A DNA stretch of 64,000 bases from Planctomycetota bacterium (GTDB lineage Bacteria > Planctomycetota > UBA1135 > GCA-002686595). The DNA lies in assembly GCA_016779205.1 (NCBI GenBank), contig JADHOC010000001.1, positions 124,001 through 188,000 on the forward strand. The letters run 5' to 3'. The first letter of the stretch is position 1. The number at the start of each line of letters is the position of its first letter. The notes under the pieces were generated by a model. It searched no databases. It saw nothing but the letters and a program-made list of their open reading frames with translations, and was not told where the DNA came from. The position numbers and the translations under genes were made by a program. Shown here one piece after another: positions 41,505-50,535 of the stretch.

Positions 41505-42788
41505 TCATTCTGACACGCGGCGGATCGCGGCGCCGATCGAAGCGAGCCGGTCCTCGATGCGCTCGTAGCCACGGTCGATGTGGTAGACGCGGTGGACCTC
41601 CGTGGTCCCGCGGGCCACGAGACCCGCCATCACCAGCGCCGCGGAGGCTCGGAGGTCCGAGGCCATGACCGGCGCTCCGGAGAGCTCGGGGGTGCCGCGC
41701 ACCACCACCGCCGTGTTCTGACGTCGCACGTTGGCGCCAAGGCGGCCGAGCTCGGGGACGTGCATGTACCGGTCGGGGAAGATCCGCTCCGTGATGATGC
41801 TCAGCCCGTCGGCCTTGGTCATCAGGGCCATCCACTGGGCCTGGAGATCCGTGGGGAAGCCCGGATAGGCGTGGGTGGTGACGTCCGTGGAGCGCGGCGG
41901 GGTGTCGGCCACGTCGTAGGCCTGCACCTCGATCCAGTCCTCGCCGACCTCGAACGGCACGCGGGCCTCGTTCATGTGGTCGAGGAGCGCGCCGAGGTGT
42001 GCAGGCTGGCAGTCGGCGACCTTCACCTGCGCCCCCGCGAGCGCCCCAGCCAGCACGTAGGTGCCAGCCTCGATCCTGTCCGGGATCACGTCGTGGGTGG
42101 CCCCGTGGAGCTCGTCCACGCCCTCGATGGTCAGCATGGGCGACCCCTGTCCGGAGATCTTCGCCCCCATGGCCACCAGCGCGGCACAGAGGTCGATGAC
42201 CTCCGGCTCGCAGGCCGCGCTCTCGATGACCGTGGTCCCCCTGGCCAGGGTGGCCGCCATGACCACGTTGGCCGTCCCCAGCACGCTCGGCCCATTGGCG
42301 GACCCGAGGAACACCCGGGCGCCGCGCAGGCCGCCGGGGGGAGCCTCCGCCACGACGAAGCCGTGCTCGATCCGGACCTTGGCCCCCAGGCCGCACAGTC
42401 CCTTGAGGTGAATGTCGATGGGCCGAACGCCGAAGTTGCAGCCCCCGGGCAGGCTCACCTCGGCCCGCCCCAGGCGCGCCAGCAGCGGCCCCAGGACGCA
42501 GACCGAGGCTCGCATCTTGCGGACCGCCTCCCAGGTCGCGCGCCCCGTGATGTCCCCCTCGGCGCAGATGTGGACGGTGCCATTCTCGTCCTGCTCGGCC
42601 TCCGCCCCCAGGTCCCGGATGATCCCCAGCATCGTCGACACGTCAGCCAGCCGAGGCGCGCGGGTCAGGGTCACAGGCTCCCGCGAGAGCAGGGAAGCGG
42701 CGAGGATCGGCAGCACGGCGTTCTTCGAGCCTGCGGTGCTAATCGTCCCCTCGAGCGTGTGGCCGCCCTCGATGATCAGTTTGTCCAT
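41505..42788 (-). CDS. murA: UDP-N-acetylglucosamine 1-carboxyvinyltransferase
   Basis: About 427 residues from ATG at 42788 (MDKLIIEGG). MurA catalyses the first committed step of peptidoglycan synthesis, adding enolpyruvate to UDP-GlcNAc in the cytosol. Seen: GSKNAVLPILAASLL (20-34) and the catalytic loop SLPGGCNFGVRPIDIH (112-127) with Cys117, the fosfomycin target, so predicted sensitivity is retained. TDLQAQWMALMTKADG and ENVFPDRYMHVPEL-like ERIFPDRYMHVPELGRLGA are also typical. The upstream extension to 43004 is not supported. It is the first gene of a long minus-strand run. Confidence 0.97.
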   Translation of the reverse strand: MDKLIIEGGHTLEGTISTAGSKNAVLPILAASLLSREPVTLTRAPRLADVSTMLGIIRDLGAEAEQDENGTVHICAEGDITGRATWEAVRKMRASVCVLGPLLARLGRAEVSLPGGCNFGVRPIDIHLKGLCGLGAKVRIEHGFVVAEAPPGGLRGARVFLGSANGPSVLGTANVVMAATLARGTTVIESAACEPEVIDLCAALVAMGAKISGQGSPMLTIEGVDELHGATHDVIPDRIEAGTYVLAGALAGAQVKVADCQPAHLGALLDHMNEARVPFEVGEDWIEVQAYDVADTPPRSTDVTTHAYPGFPTDLQAQWMALMTKADGLSIITERIFPDRYMHVPELGRLGANVRRQNTAVVVRGTPELSGAPVMASDLRASAALVMAGLVARGTTEVHRVYHIDRGYERIEDRLASIGAAIRRVSE

Positions 42789-43271
42789 GGTCCCCCTGAA
42801 GTCGCCTGGGCCGGCGGGGCCGGTGGCGTGGTACCCGGTCGAGCCCGCCTGGCGGGCCCCCGGAGGCCGATCAGAGCCTTCTGGCCCCGCGGTTGCGAGC
42901 GTCCTCGGGACGCCCTCGGCTTGTGGTGCGGTGGTGCCCAGGACCCCCTCGGACCCGGACGCTCCAGAGACTAGCCATCTGGTGGGGTCGGATCCAAGGG
43001 CCACCCGGGCGGAGTCCGCCCATCAGGGAATCCGCCTGATGCCCTCCCCCGGCGCCCCCCGGAGCCCCGCCGGACCGACCGGGCGCTGCCCACGGGTCAG
43101 GACCCGCGAGAGTTGACGTCGCGGCCCCCCCGCCCCTATCCTCTTGCGCTTGCTCGCGGCGATTCAGAGTCCCTGGACCCACCAGGAACCGTCACCGCAG
43201 CCCCGCCGGGAGCCGCCCCGGCCTCCCCTGAATCGACACCAACGCCTCGCCGCGCATTGAGCGGCGATGAC
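42789..43271. promoter_or_regulatory. Divergent intergenic region of murA and the TPR-alphaCTD gene, with a candidate promoter
   Basis: 483 bases without a supported gene. On the plus strand TTGACG (43113-43118), an 18-base spacer and TATCCT (43137-43142) form a plausible housekeeping promoter for the TPR-alphaCTD/ruvA unit, giving a leader of about 120 bases. No clear murA promoter was recognised in the GC-rich remainder. Confidence 0.45.
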
Positions 43272-44831
43272 ATGGATCAAATGGACAACCAAGACGTGAG
43301 CCCCGAGCAGCCCGGCGCGAACGAGCCGCAGCCCGCCGAGCAGCCGACCGCCGAGCAGCCGACCGCCGAGCCGACCAGCGCGGCGCCGCAGCCCGACCAG
43401 GCGCAGCCCGAGGCGATCCACACGGCCACGGAGACCATCCCGGCGCCCATGGAGGCCTACCACTCCCCCGAGCCGGAAGAGGAGGAGGAGGTCGAGCCCG
43501 TCTCCGCCCACGCGCCCTTCAACATCCTCGACGACGAGATCCCGAGCTTCGGCGCGCTCCTCGCGGCGCGCCCGTCGGTGTTCGAGAACCCGAGGACCTT
43601 CGAGAACTTCAACCGCAAGGTCGACGGCCTGGAGTCCACCGGCGAGACCGGCCGTCGCCGCGGCCTCGGCCTGTGGATGCTCGGGCGCTACGACGAGGCC
43701 GCCGAGGCCCTCGCCGCCTTCGGCGACGATGACGTCGCCTGCTACACCCGCGGACGGGCCCTCGTCTCCGCGGGTCGGTCCGCAGAGGCCGTCGCCATCT
43801 TCCAGACCCTGAGCAGCAAGTACCCCGAGGAGTCGCGCCCCCTCGGCGACATGCTGGACGCCCAGCTCGACGCGAACCTCGCCGGCGGTGACGTGGAGGC
43901 GGCCATTGCCGCCACCGAGCAGGCGGTCTCCGACCAGTCCGAGGCCTTCCGCTCCAGCGCCGAGGGCCTCCACCTCCTCGGGCGCCTCGCCGAGCTCTCG
44001 GGCGATTACGCCCAGGCCATCGAGCACTTCGTCGCCTCGCGCGGCGCGGACCCCACCCACCGGCGGAACCTGTTCCGGCTCGCCTACCTCTCCGAGCGCG
44101 TCGGCCAGGAGCAACTGGCCCTGGACGCCTACGAGACCCTCGCCACCATGCTCCCGGTGGACCGAGCCGTGATGGTCAACCTGGGCGTGCTCTACGAGGA
44201 CCTGGGGCAGGACCAGGACGCGGCCGCCTGCTACGACACCATCGTCCGCACCGACCGCACCGACCGCTTTGCGCGCCTCTACCTGAAGGACGCCAAGGCC
44301 GGGATGTCGATGTTCTACGACGAGGATCTCGAGAAGAAGGAGGACCGCCTCAACCAGATCCTCCGCATCCCGATCACCGACTTCGAGCTGTCCGTCCGGG
44401 CCCGCAACTGCCTGAACAAGATGGACATCATGACCCTGGGCGACCTGGTCAAGAAGACCGAGTCGGAGCTCCTGAGCTACAAGAACTTCGGCGAGACCTC
44501 GCTGACCGAGATCAAGGAGATCCTGGCCAGCAAGGGGCTGCGCCTCGGGATGGCCCGCGAGGAGGCCGTGGCCAGCATCGCCAAGGCGCGCACGGCCCAG
44601 GAGGGCCGCGACCTTGACCCGAACGACCCCCGCAACAAGCCGATCAGCGAGCTCAAGCTCTCGATCCGGGCGCGACGGACGGTCGAGAACATCGGGTGCC
44701 TCACCCTCGGCGACGTGACCGCGCACTCCGAAGAGGAGCTGCTCGGCATGCCGAACTTCGGGGTCACCTCGTTGCTCGAGCTGCGCAACCGGCTGGCCGA
44801 GTACGGCCTCTCCCTCAAGGGCGACGACTGA
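43272..44831 (+). CDS. TPR protein with two tandem RNA polymerase alpha C-terminal domains
   Basis: About 519 residues from ATG at 43272 (MDQMDNQD); the frame is open from 43113 but the leader is Pro/Arg filler. Residues 1-80 are Pro/Glu/Gln-rich and acidic; about 120-340 hold TPR-like helix pairs (GLWMLGRYDEAAEALAAFG, LGRLAELSGDYAQAIEHF, LGVLYEDLGQDQDAAACYD). Residues about 368-427 (ITDFELSVRARNCLNKMD, ELLSYKNFGETSLTEIKE) and about 458-517 (ISELKLSIRARRTVENIG, ELLGMPNFGVTSLLELRN) are each clear copies of the alpha-CTD, which binds UP-element DNA and activators. No alpha N-terminal domain is present, so it is not a polymerase subunit. It precedes ruvA by 18 bases. Confidence 0.93.
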   Translation: MDQMDNQDVSPEQPGANEPQPAEQPTAEQPTAEPTSAAPQPDQAQPEAIHTATETIPAPMEAYHSPEPEEEEEVEPVSAHAPFNILDDEIPSFGALLAARPSVFENPRTFENFNRKVDGLESTGETGRRRGLGLWMLGRYDEAAEALAAFGDDDVACYTRGRALVSAGRSAEAVAIFQTLSSKYPEESRPLGDMLDAQLDANLAGGDVEAAIAATEQAVSDQSEAFRSSAEGLHLLGRLAELSGDYAQAIEHFVASRGADPTHRRNLFRLAYLSERVGQEQLALDAYETLATMLPVDRAVMVNLGVLYEDLGQDQDAAACYDTIVRTDRTDRFARLYLKDAKAGMSMFYDEDLEKKEDRLNQILRIPITDFELSVRARNCLNKMDIMTLGDLVKKTESELLSYKNFGETSLTEIKEILASKGLRLGMAREEAVASIAKARTAQEGRDLDPNDPRNKPISELKLSIRARRTVENIGCLTLGDVTAHSEEELLGMPNFGVTSLLELRNRLAEYGLSLKGDD

Positions 44832-44849
44832 TCAGGAGCTGACTGACGC

Positions 44850-45452
44850 GTGTACGAGTTCATCTCAGGCACCGTCTCGGACCGAACGCCGGCGAGTGTC
44901 GTGATCGACGCCGCCGGCGTTGGCTTTGAGCTGCTGGCTCCCATCGGCGCCGCCTTCCCCGAGGTCGGCCAGCAGGCCACGGTCTTCGCGCACCTCGTGG
45001 TTCGGGAGGACGCGCAGACCCTCTATGGCTTCGCGCGGCGGGAGGACCGGAACCTATTCAGGGTCCTCCTCCGGGTCCGCGGCGTCGGGCCGGGCATGGC
45101 GCTGGGGATCCTCTCCGGGCTCGGCCCCAGCGACCTCGTGGCCGCCGTCCAGCGGGAGGACCTGTCCGCCTTCACCGCCATCAAGGGCGTGGGGAAGAAG
45201 ACCGCCGAGCAGCTCATGCTCGACCTGCGGGACAAGACCCCTCTCCTGGCCAGCCTGGCCGGCGGCGCCGTCGCCGCCCCGACCCCCTCGGCGGCGCAGC
45301 CTGCCGCGGCATCGGTTGAGGCCGACGCGATCTCCGCCCTGGTCTCCATCGGTTACTCGGAGAAGGAGGCCGCCAAGGCGGTGGACAAGGCCCTCAAGCA
45401 GGTAGAGGGCGCGGACCTTGAGGCCCTGGTCAAGGCCGCCATGCGCGGCTGA
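44850..45452 (+). CDS. ruvA: Holliday junction DNA helicase subunit RuvA
   Basis: 200 residues from GTG at 44850. RuvA tetramers bind Holliday junctions and load RuvB for branch migration. Three domains are visible: an N-terminal OB fold (MYEFISGTVSDRTPASVVID, LVVREDAQTLYGF), tandem helix-hairpin-helix motifs (RVRGVGPGMALGILSGL and AIKGVGKKTAEQLMLDLRDK), and after an Ala/Pro linker a C-terminal RuvB-binding domain (DAISALVSIGYSEKEAAKAV). Its upstream neighbour, the TPR-alphaCTD gene, is likely in the same transcript. ruvB and ruvC are not in the window. Confidence 0.97.
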   Translation: MYEFISGTVSDRTPASVVIDAAGVGFELLAPIGAAFPEVGQQATVFAHLVVREDAQTLYGFARREDRNLFRVLLRVRGVGPGMALGILSGLGPSDLVAAVQREDLSAFTAIKGVGKKTAEQLMLDLRDKTPLLASLAGGAVAAPTPSAAQPAAASVEADAISALVSIGYSEKEAAKAVDKALKQVEGADLEALVKAAMRG

Positions 45453-45453
45453 C

Positions 45454-45467
45454 CGCTGAGCTCAGCG
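45454..45467. terminator. 14-bp palindrome between convergent ruvA and lipoprotein genes
   Basis: Perfect palindrome CGCTGAGCTCAGCG starting one base after the ruvA stop; the TGA of the minus-strand gene (45462-45464) lies inside it. A hairpin formed from a palindrome needs an unpaired loop, so it would be small; it could instead be a protein site. Confidence 0.3.
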
Positions 45468-47921
45468 CACGAGGCCCTCCGCCCGGGCCTCGCGCAGCGC
45501 CAGCGCCCTCAAGTCGTCCGCCTCCATCAGGTGGAGTCGGTCGATCCAGCGCGCCCCGGGCCCCGGAACAGAGGCCCAGCCCCCCGCCTCGGCCTCCACT
45601 TGCAGGCGGTCGAGGAGGCGCCCGAGCAGCCGCCGATACGCGGCCCCATGGGGCGCGCCGCCGCCCCCCAGGCTGCGGTCCGCCGCGTCCAGCAGGTCCA
45701 CCCAGAGCGGCCTGGGGTCTTCGAGCACCGCCATGGCGACCAGCTGCGCGCGCTCCTCGAGGGCCTCGGAAATCCGGCTCCCGGAGAAGCCATGGCGCGC
45801 GGCGAAGCCGGCCAGGGACAGCACCCGCCCCATGGACAGCGGGTACCAAGCCATCCGGTCGCACAGGTGAGCCTCCTCGTGGGTGGCCACCCCCCGGCAG
45901 AGCACCTCGAGAGATGGAACGCTCGCGAGCCCCGCGGCGGGTTCGCACATGATCGCCAGCCGCATGCGATCCGCCGCACCCAGCGCCGGGTCCTGCCCCG
46001 TGACCGGCGCCGGTGAGGGCGCCGGAACCGCGAGGGCCATGGCCACAGCGGCGCTGTCCAGGGAGCCATCCGGGAGTCGGAACGTCTCGAGCAGGACGCG
46101 CCAGTGCTCCCGCTCCCCGGCCACCACCTCGAGGTCGACGTAGTAGCCCTCGTGGAGGGCCGCGCCGGAGATCGCGCCCCCGCGGCGCGTGATCCTGCCG
46201 GGCACATCGGCGCCCTGGCACCAGACCGCGGTCCCCTTGAAGCCGCGGCCGAGGAGCTCGCCCTCGCGGGACTGCACGGCGACCCGGCGCAGCACCGTGG
46301 CGTCGGGGCCGCCCTGCCCCGCGCCTCTGCCCACGAGGGCGAATCGGCCCATGGCCTCGAAGGCCGCTGCGAGCCCCGGCACCTCCGAGCCACGCTCTCC
46401 ACGGCCCAGCTCGCTGTCCTCCTGACTGAACCACGGGCCCGGGTGAACCAGGCTCCCGGCGGGCCCGTAGCCGATCACCGGCGACCCGAGTCCGCCGTCC
46501 GGGATCTCCACCCACCCGCAGCGCTCCAGGATCCTCGCCACCTCGTCGTGGAGCTCGGACGCGCTGGTGATCTTCTCCGGGCTCGAGCCCGCCGAGGCGA
46601 ACGCGGCCTGGGCGTCGAGGCGCCGCCCGAGGTTGAAGAGCGCGCCCATGGCCGCCCGACCCCGAAGCGCCTCCACCTCGAGCTCGCGGGCCCCGTCCCC
46701 ATCGCTCTCCGCCATTCGCCCCGACCACGCCAGGGCCTCGCTGAACCACCCGGCCGCGAGGAGCCGTTGGCCCACGTCCCTGGCGCCCTCCAGGGTCGGG
46801 CCGGTCTCCGCGAGGCCCCTCACCGCACGAACGAGGGAGGCGAGCTCCGGCTGGAGCGGCGCCCCCTGTGGACCGAGCAGGTCCGCCGGCATGTCCGCAC
46901 ACCAGGCCTCCAACACCGCGAGCGTCGCCGCCGGGCTCGGGCCCGCACCGAACGCCTCCACGAGCCGCGGCCGCCACCCTTGAGCTTCCTTGGGGTCCGA
47001 CTCACCCCGGCGCAGGGACCCCAGGAGGCCCTGCGCTGCCTCGCGATCCTCGCCCCCACGGAGCGCGATCCCCTCGGCGAGCGCCAGCTCCACCTCTTCC
47101 CTGGAGACGAGGCCGCGCTCGACGACCGCGAGGTCCTCCACGAGGTCGAGCTGCTCGCGGAAGGTGAGCCACGGGCCGGAGAGCAACGCCATGGCCTGTC
47201 GCACCCCGGCCGCCTGCCCCCTGGGGTCCGCGGCCTTGAGGAGCAGGCGTGTGGCCAGAGCCTCCACCATCGCGCGCTCGGGACCCCGCAGGGCCAGCGC
47301 GCCGGACACCGCCAGCGTGGACCGTGCGACCTTCAACGCCTCGTCGCGGTCCTTGCGCGCCTCGAGGTAGGTCATCAGCGCCCAGGTGAACAGGGCCAGC
47401 TCGGAGGGGTCACGGGCCAGGCCGAGGGCGATGCGCCCGTCCTCCACCGCGTCGTCCAGTCGTCGATCGGCCCGCGCGTTCCAGGCGAGCCCATGCCACG
47501 CCCACGCGAGCCCGGGATCGAGGCTCGCGGCCTGGCGCAACCCGTCGCGCGCGCCCGTCTGTTCGAGCCGGGCCGCGAGGTAGGCGCCCCTCGCGTCACC
47601 GGCCTCCGCGGCGCCCAGGTGCTCCGCGTACCGATCGGGCAGCGTGAGGCTCGCCCGGTGGAGCCAGCGATCCAGGAATCGCTCGGGCGCGGCCCAGTCG
47701 GGCGCGAGCTGCGCGGCGAGCCGAGCGCTCTCGACCGCCCGGCGGAAGTCCTCCGACCCCAACTCGAAGCCCTCGTTCCGCGAGAGAGTCCACGCCTCGA
47801 GCATCGCCTCCGAGGCGGCCGGCGCCACAGGAGCGGGTCGCGGGATCGGCCTCGGCCCCTGGCAGCCAACCAGCGCCGTGAGGCTCAGCGCGCCGACGAT
47901 CGCGAGCGCTCGAGTCCGCAC
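45462..47921 (-). CDS. Large lipoprotein with C-terminal zincin-like HEEAH motif
   Basis: About 819 residues from GTG at 47921 (MRTRALAIVGALSLTALVGC gives a textbook lipoprotein signal, Cys 20); an ATG at 48023 would place 34 extra residues before it. The N-terminal ~450 residues are Ala/Leu/Glu-rich helix pairs with TPR-like spacing (WLHRASLTLPDRYAEHLGAA, WAWHGLAWNARADRRLDDAV). Near the end THEEAHLCDRMAWYP (residues about 680-694) supplies an HExxH motif, and EALEERAQLVAM about 35 residues later could give the third ligand, as in gluzincins. The middle (WFSQEDSELGRGE) is unassigned. Not seen in known named families; presumed periplasmic or outer-membrane protease. Confidence 0.65.
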   Translation of the reverse strand: MRTRALAIVGALSLTALVGCQGPRPIPRPAPVAPAASEAMLEAWTLSRNEGFELGSEDFRRAVESARLAAQLAPDWAAPERFLDRWLHRASLTLPDRYAEHLGAAEAGDARGAYLAARLEQTGARDGLRQAASLDPGLAWAWHGLAWNARADRRLDDAVEDGRIALGLARDPSELALFTWALMTYLEARKDRDEALKVARSTLAVSGALALRGPERAMVEALATRLLLKAADPRGQAAGVRQAMALLSGPWLTFREQLDLVEDLAVVERGLVSREEVELALAEGIALRGGEDREAAQGLLGSLRRGESDPKEAQGWRPRLVEAFGAGPSPAATLAVLEAWCADMPADLLGPQGAPLQPELASLVRAVRGLAETGPTLEGARDVGQRLLAAGWFSEALAWSGRMAESDGDGARELEVEALRGRAAMGALFNLGRRLDAQAAFASAGSSPEKITSASELHDEVARILERCGWVEIPDGGLGSPVIGYGPAGSLVHPGPWFSQEDSELGRGERGSEVPGLAAAFEAMGRFALVGRGAGQGGPDATVLRRVAVQSREGELLGRGFKGTAVWCQGADVPGRITRRGGAISGAALHEGYYVDLEVVAGEREHWRVLLETFRLPDGSLDSAAVAMALAVPAPSPAPVTGQDPALGAADRMRLAIMCEPAAGLASVPSLEVLCRGVATHEEAHLCDRMAWYPLSMGRVLSLAGFAARHGFSGSRISEALEERAQLVAMAVLEDPRPLWVDLLDAADRSLGGGGAPHGAAYRRLLGRLLDRLQVEAEAGGWASVPGPGARWIDRLHLMEADDLRALALREARAEGLVR

Positions 47922-48026
47922 CCCGGGACGGGGGCCCGAATCATGGCCAGTCTGACCGCCCCCTCGAAGGGCCGCTGGACGGGCCCATGGACGGGCCCCA
48001 TCGCCTTCCTGCGCAGCGACCACGCC

Positions 48027-49235
48027 TCAGCCGTGGAAGGCCTCGAGGACCGCGTCGCTTCCCGACTCACGGTGCAGCCGCTCCTCCAAGGGAGCCTCCA
48101 CCAACCAGCCAGCCAGGGATTCACCTTCCCCGCCGCGGACGCTCCCGGTGTACACGCGGAGCTGATCCACGAACCCCGCCTCGAGGGCGTTCCCGAGCAG
48201 GGTCGGCCCGCTCTCGAGCATCACACGCCGGAACCCCTGATCCCAGAGCCATGCCCAGGCCGACCGCAGGTCCAGGGACTGCCGCTTGGCTCCCCGCACC
48301 GAGTGAATCCTGGCGCCCGCGGCCTCGAGGGCGCGTCGGCGGATGGGGTCCGCCCCTGGGAGCGTGACCACGTGGACGGCGCCGCCACGCTCGCCGCCCT
48401 CCGGCGCTGCGAAGATCCGCGCCTCCGGTGGCGTCCTCAGCCAGGAGTCGAGGATGACCCGCGCAGGCGCCACGGTCGCGCCGGGCTTCCCCGCCACGTC
48501 GCCGAGGGGGAGCGTCTGCAGCCCGTCCACCGCCATGGGCGACGGCGAGCGCCGCAGGGTGAGCCGCGGGTCGTCCGCGAGGATCGTCCCGACCCCGGTG
48601 ACGATGGCGTCCACACGCCCCCGGAGGAGCTGCACCTCCTCGAGGGAGGCGCCGCATGAGATCCAGCGGCCGTCCCCCACGTCCTTCGGAGGCGAGAGCT
48701 GCCCGGTGAGCGTCTGGGCCCACTTCGCCACCGTCCACGGCCGCGGTCGGCGAATCCGGTCCCGATCGCTCCAGCGCAAAAAGTGGGGCGCCACCCGCTC
48801 GAGCGGGGCGGGCACCGGGTCCACCATGACCTCGACGCCGGCGGCCCGGAGTTGCTCCAACCCCTCCCCTCGGTGCCTCGGGTCCGGGTCGGTCGCGCCG
48901 ACCACGACGTAGGGGATCCCCGCGTCGAGGATGGCCTGGACGCAGGGCCCGGTCTTGCCCGTCGAGCTGCACGGCTCGAGGGTGACCACGAGGGTGTCCC
49001 AGCGCTCCCTGGGCACCCCGCTCCCATCCGCCTGGGCGATGGCCTCGACCTCCGCGTGGGGGCCGCCCCAGACCCGGTGGAAGCCTCGCCCGATCACCTG
49101 CCCCCCGGACAGGACCGCCGCGCCGACGCAGGGGTTGGGGGCGACCTCGAACCGGAATCGCCGGGCCTCCTCCCCGAGCCCCTCGAGGAGCTCGCGGGCC
49201 TGGGCCGAGTCGATGGAAGGGGTCACTCCGTTCAT
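48027..49235 (-). CDS. ribD: Bifunctional riboflavin biosynthesis deaminase/reductase
   Basis: 402 residues from ATG at 49235 (MNGVTPSID). RibD deaminates and reduces a pyrimidine intermediate of riboflavin synthesis. The deaminase zinc site is seen as [11 protein letters not shown] (His60, Glu62) and [17 protein letters not shown] (Cys89, Cys98). The C-terminal reductase domain carries [34 protein letters not shown] and [12 protein letters not shown]. The last ~40 residues are divergent from E. coli RibD. The upstream zone to 49475 lacks support. It is divergent from mdh; a 248-base gap separates them. Confidence 0.96.
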   Translation of the reverse strand: MNGVTPSIDSAQARELLEGLGEEARRFRFEVAPNPCVGAAVLSGGQVIGRGFHRVWGGPHAEVEAIAQADGSGVPRERWDTLVVTLEPCSSTGKTGPCVQAILDAGIPYVVVGATDPDPRHRGEGLEQLRAAGVEVMVDPVPAPLERVAPHFLRWSDRDRIRRPRPWTVAKWAQTLTGQLSPPKDVGDGRWISCGASLEEVQLLRGRVDAIVTGVGTILADDPRLTLRRSPSPMAVDGLQTLPLGDVAGKPGATVAPARVILDSWLRTPPEARIFAAPEGGERGGAVHVVTLPGADPIRRRALEAAGARIHSVRGAKRQSLDLRSAWAWLWDQGFRRVMLESGPTLLGNALEAGFVDQLRVYTGSVRGGEGESLAGWLVEAPLEERLHRESGSDAVLEAFHG

Positions 49236-49483
49236 GGCGTCGAGCGCGTCGCTCGCTCTTGATCGTAGACCACCGAACGCGACATCCGAGGGGATCTCCC
49301 CCGATCCGTCGCGCCCGATGGAAGCGCACCTCGCGTGTTTCCGGGATCGCGCTGCCCATGGGGCCGGCTGGTCGGCAGAATTCTTGCCCTCGAAACCTCC
49401 CCTGGGGCCACGAGACCGGCCACGCGCTGCTCCCCCCAGGGTGTCCCCAATTGACGCGCTCGACCCCAGCCCCACATCGATCC

Positions 49484-50479
49484 ATGTCCAAGAAGCCCAT
49501 CCACGTCGCCGTCACCGGGGCGGCCGGTCAGATTGGTTACGCCCTGCTCCCCCGCATCGCCAGCGGCCAGATGTTCGGGCCCGACCAGCCGGTCGTGCTC
49601 CGCATGATCGAGATCCCCCACGAGAAGGCCATGTCGGCGCTCTCCGGCGTCGCCATGGAGCTCGAGGACTGCGCCTTCCCGCTGCTGCAGGACATGGTGC
49701 TCACGAGCGACCTGGACGAGGGCTTCAAGGACGCCAACTGGGCCCTCCTCGTCGGGGCCAAGCCCCGGGGCGCGGGCATGGAGCGCGGCGATCTCATCAA
49801 GGAGAACGGCCCGATCTTCGTCGGGCAGGGCAAGGCCATCAACGACCACGCGTCGGACGATGTCCGCGTGGCGGTCGTCGGCAACCCTTGCAACACCAAC
49901 GCGCTGATCGCCATGCACGCCGCGGCCGACGTCCCGAACGAGCGCTTCACCGCCATGACGCGCCTGGATCAGAACCGCGCCCAGAACCAGCTCGCGCGGA
50001 AGGCCGGCGTCGCCATCGACCAGGTGGAGAACATGCTCATCTGGGGCAACCACTCCGCCACCCAGGTCCCCGACTTCCGGAACACGACCATCGGAGGCAA
50101 GGCGGCCCACGAGGTGATCACCGACCACGAGTGGCTCAAGGGCGACTTCTTCACCACCGTTCAGAAGCGCGGCGCGGCGATCATCGCCGCTCGCGGCCTC
50201 TCCAGCGCCGCCTCCGCAGCCAACGGCCTCATCGACCACGTCCGCGACCTCGTGGAGGCCACCCCCGAGGGGCACTGGAACTCCGTGTGCGTTCCCTCCG
50301 ACGGGAGCTATGGCGTCGCCGAGGGGCTGATCTCCTCCTTCCCCGTCCGCAGCGACGGCCAGGGCGGCTACGAGATCGTCCAGGGCCTCGACCTGGACGC
50401 CTTCCTCACCGAGAAGCTCGCCGCCAGCGTGGCCGAGCTCCAGGGCGAGCGCGAGACGGTCGCGGATCTCCTGGGCTGA
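49484..50479 (+). CDS. mdh: Malate dehydrogenase
   Basis: 331 residues from ATG at 49484 ([19 protein letters not shown]). NAD-binding TGAAGQIGY (11-19); active-site region [19 protein letters not shown] (catalytic Asp/Arg) and [11 protein letters not shown] with the catalytic His. This is the long ('cytosolic-type', group 3) MDH also found in many bacteria, with [15 protein letters not shown] near residue 90. It interconverts malate and oxaloacetate in the TCA cycle, complementing citrate synthase at 27305. No Shine-Dalgarno is apparent; TTGACG at 49451 is not matched by a good -10. Confidence 0.96.
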   Translation: MSKKPIHVAVTGAAGQIGYALLPRIASGQMFGPDQPVVLRMIEIPHEKAMSALSGVAMELEDCAFPLLQDMVLTSDLDEGFKDANWALLVGAKPRGAGMERGDLIKENGPIFVGQGKAINDHASDDVRVAVVGNPCNTNALIAMHAAADVPNERFTAMTRLDQNRAQNQLARKAGVAIDQVENMLIWGNHSATQVPDFRNTTIGGKAAHEVITDHEWLKGDFFTTVQKRGAAIIAARGLSSAASAANGLIDHVRDLVEATPEGHWNSVCVPSDGSYGVAEGLISSFPVRSDGQGGYEIVQGLDLDAFLTEKLAASVAELQGERETVADLLG

Positions 50480-50535
50480 GCTATTCAGCGGCGGTGCCCG
50501 GCACGCCGGCTACCCCTCCCGCCCTTGACCACCAC

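Noticed and set aside
39655..41568. 637-codon plus-strand open frame over ffh
   Set aside because: Antisense to Ffh whose G1, G3 and G4 motifs are all present; no homology on this strand.
46104..48659. 851-codon plus-strand open frame over the zincin lipoprotein and ribD
   Set aside because: Spans two genes with strong family evidence (ribD) on the minus strand; amino-acid pattern is Arg/Pro/Gly/His filler.
49451..49479. TTGACG upstream of mdh as a promoter
   Set aside because: No acceptable -10 hexamer at 16-18 bases; kept only as a remark.
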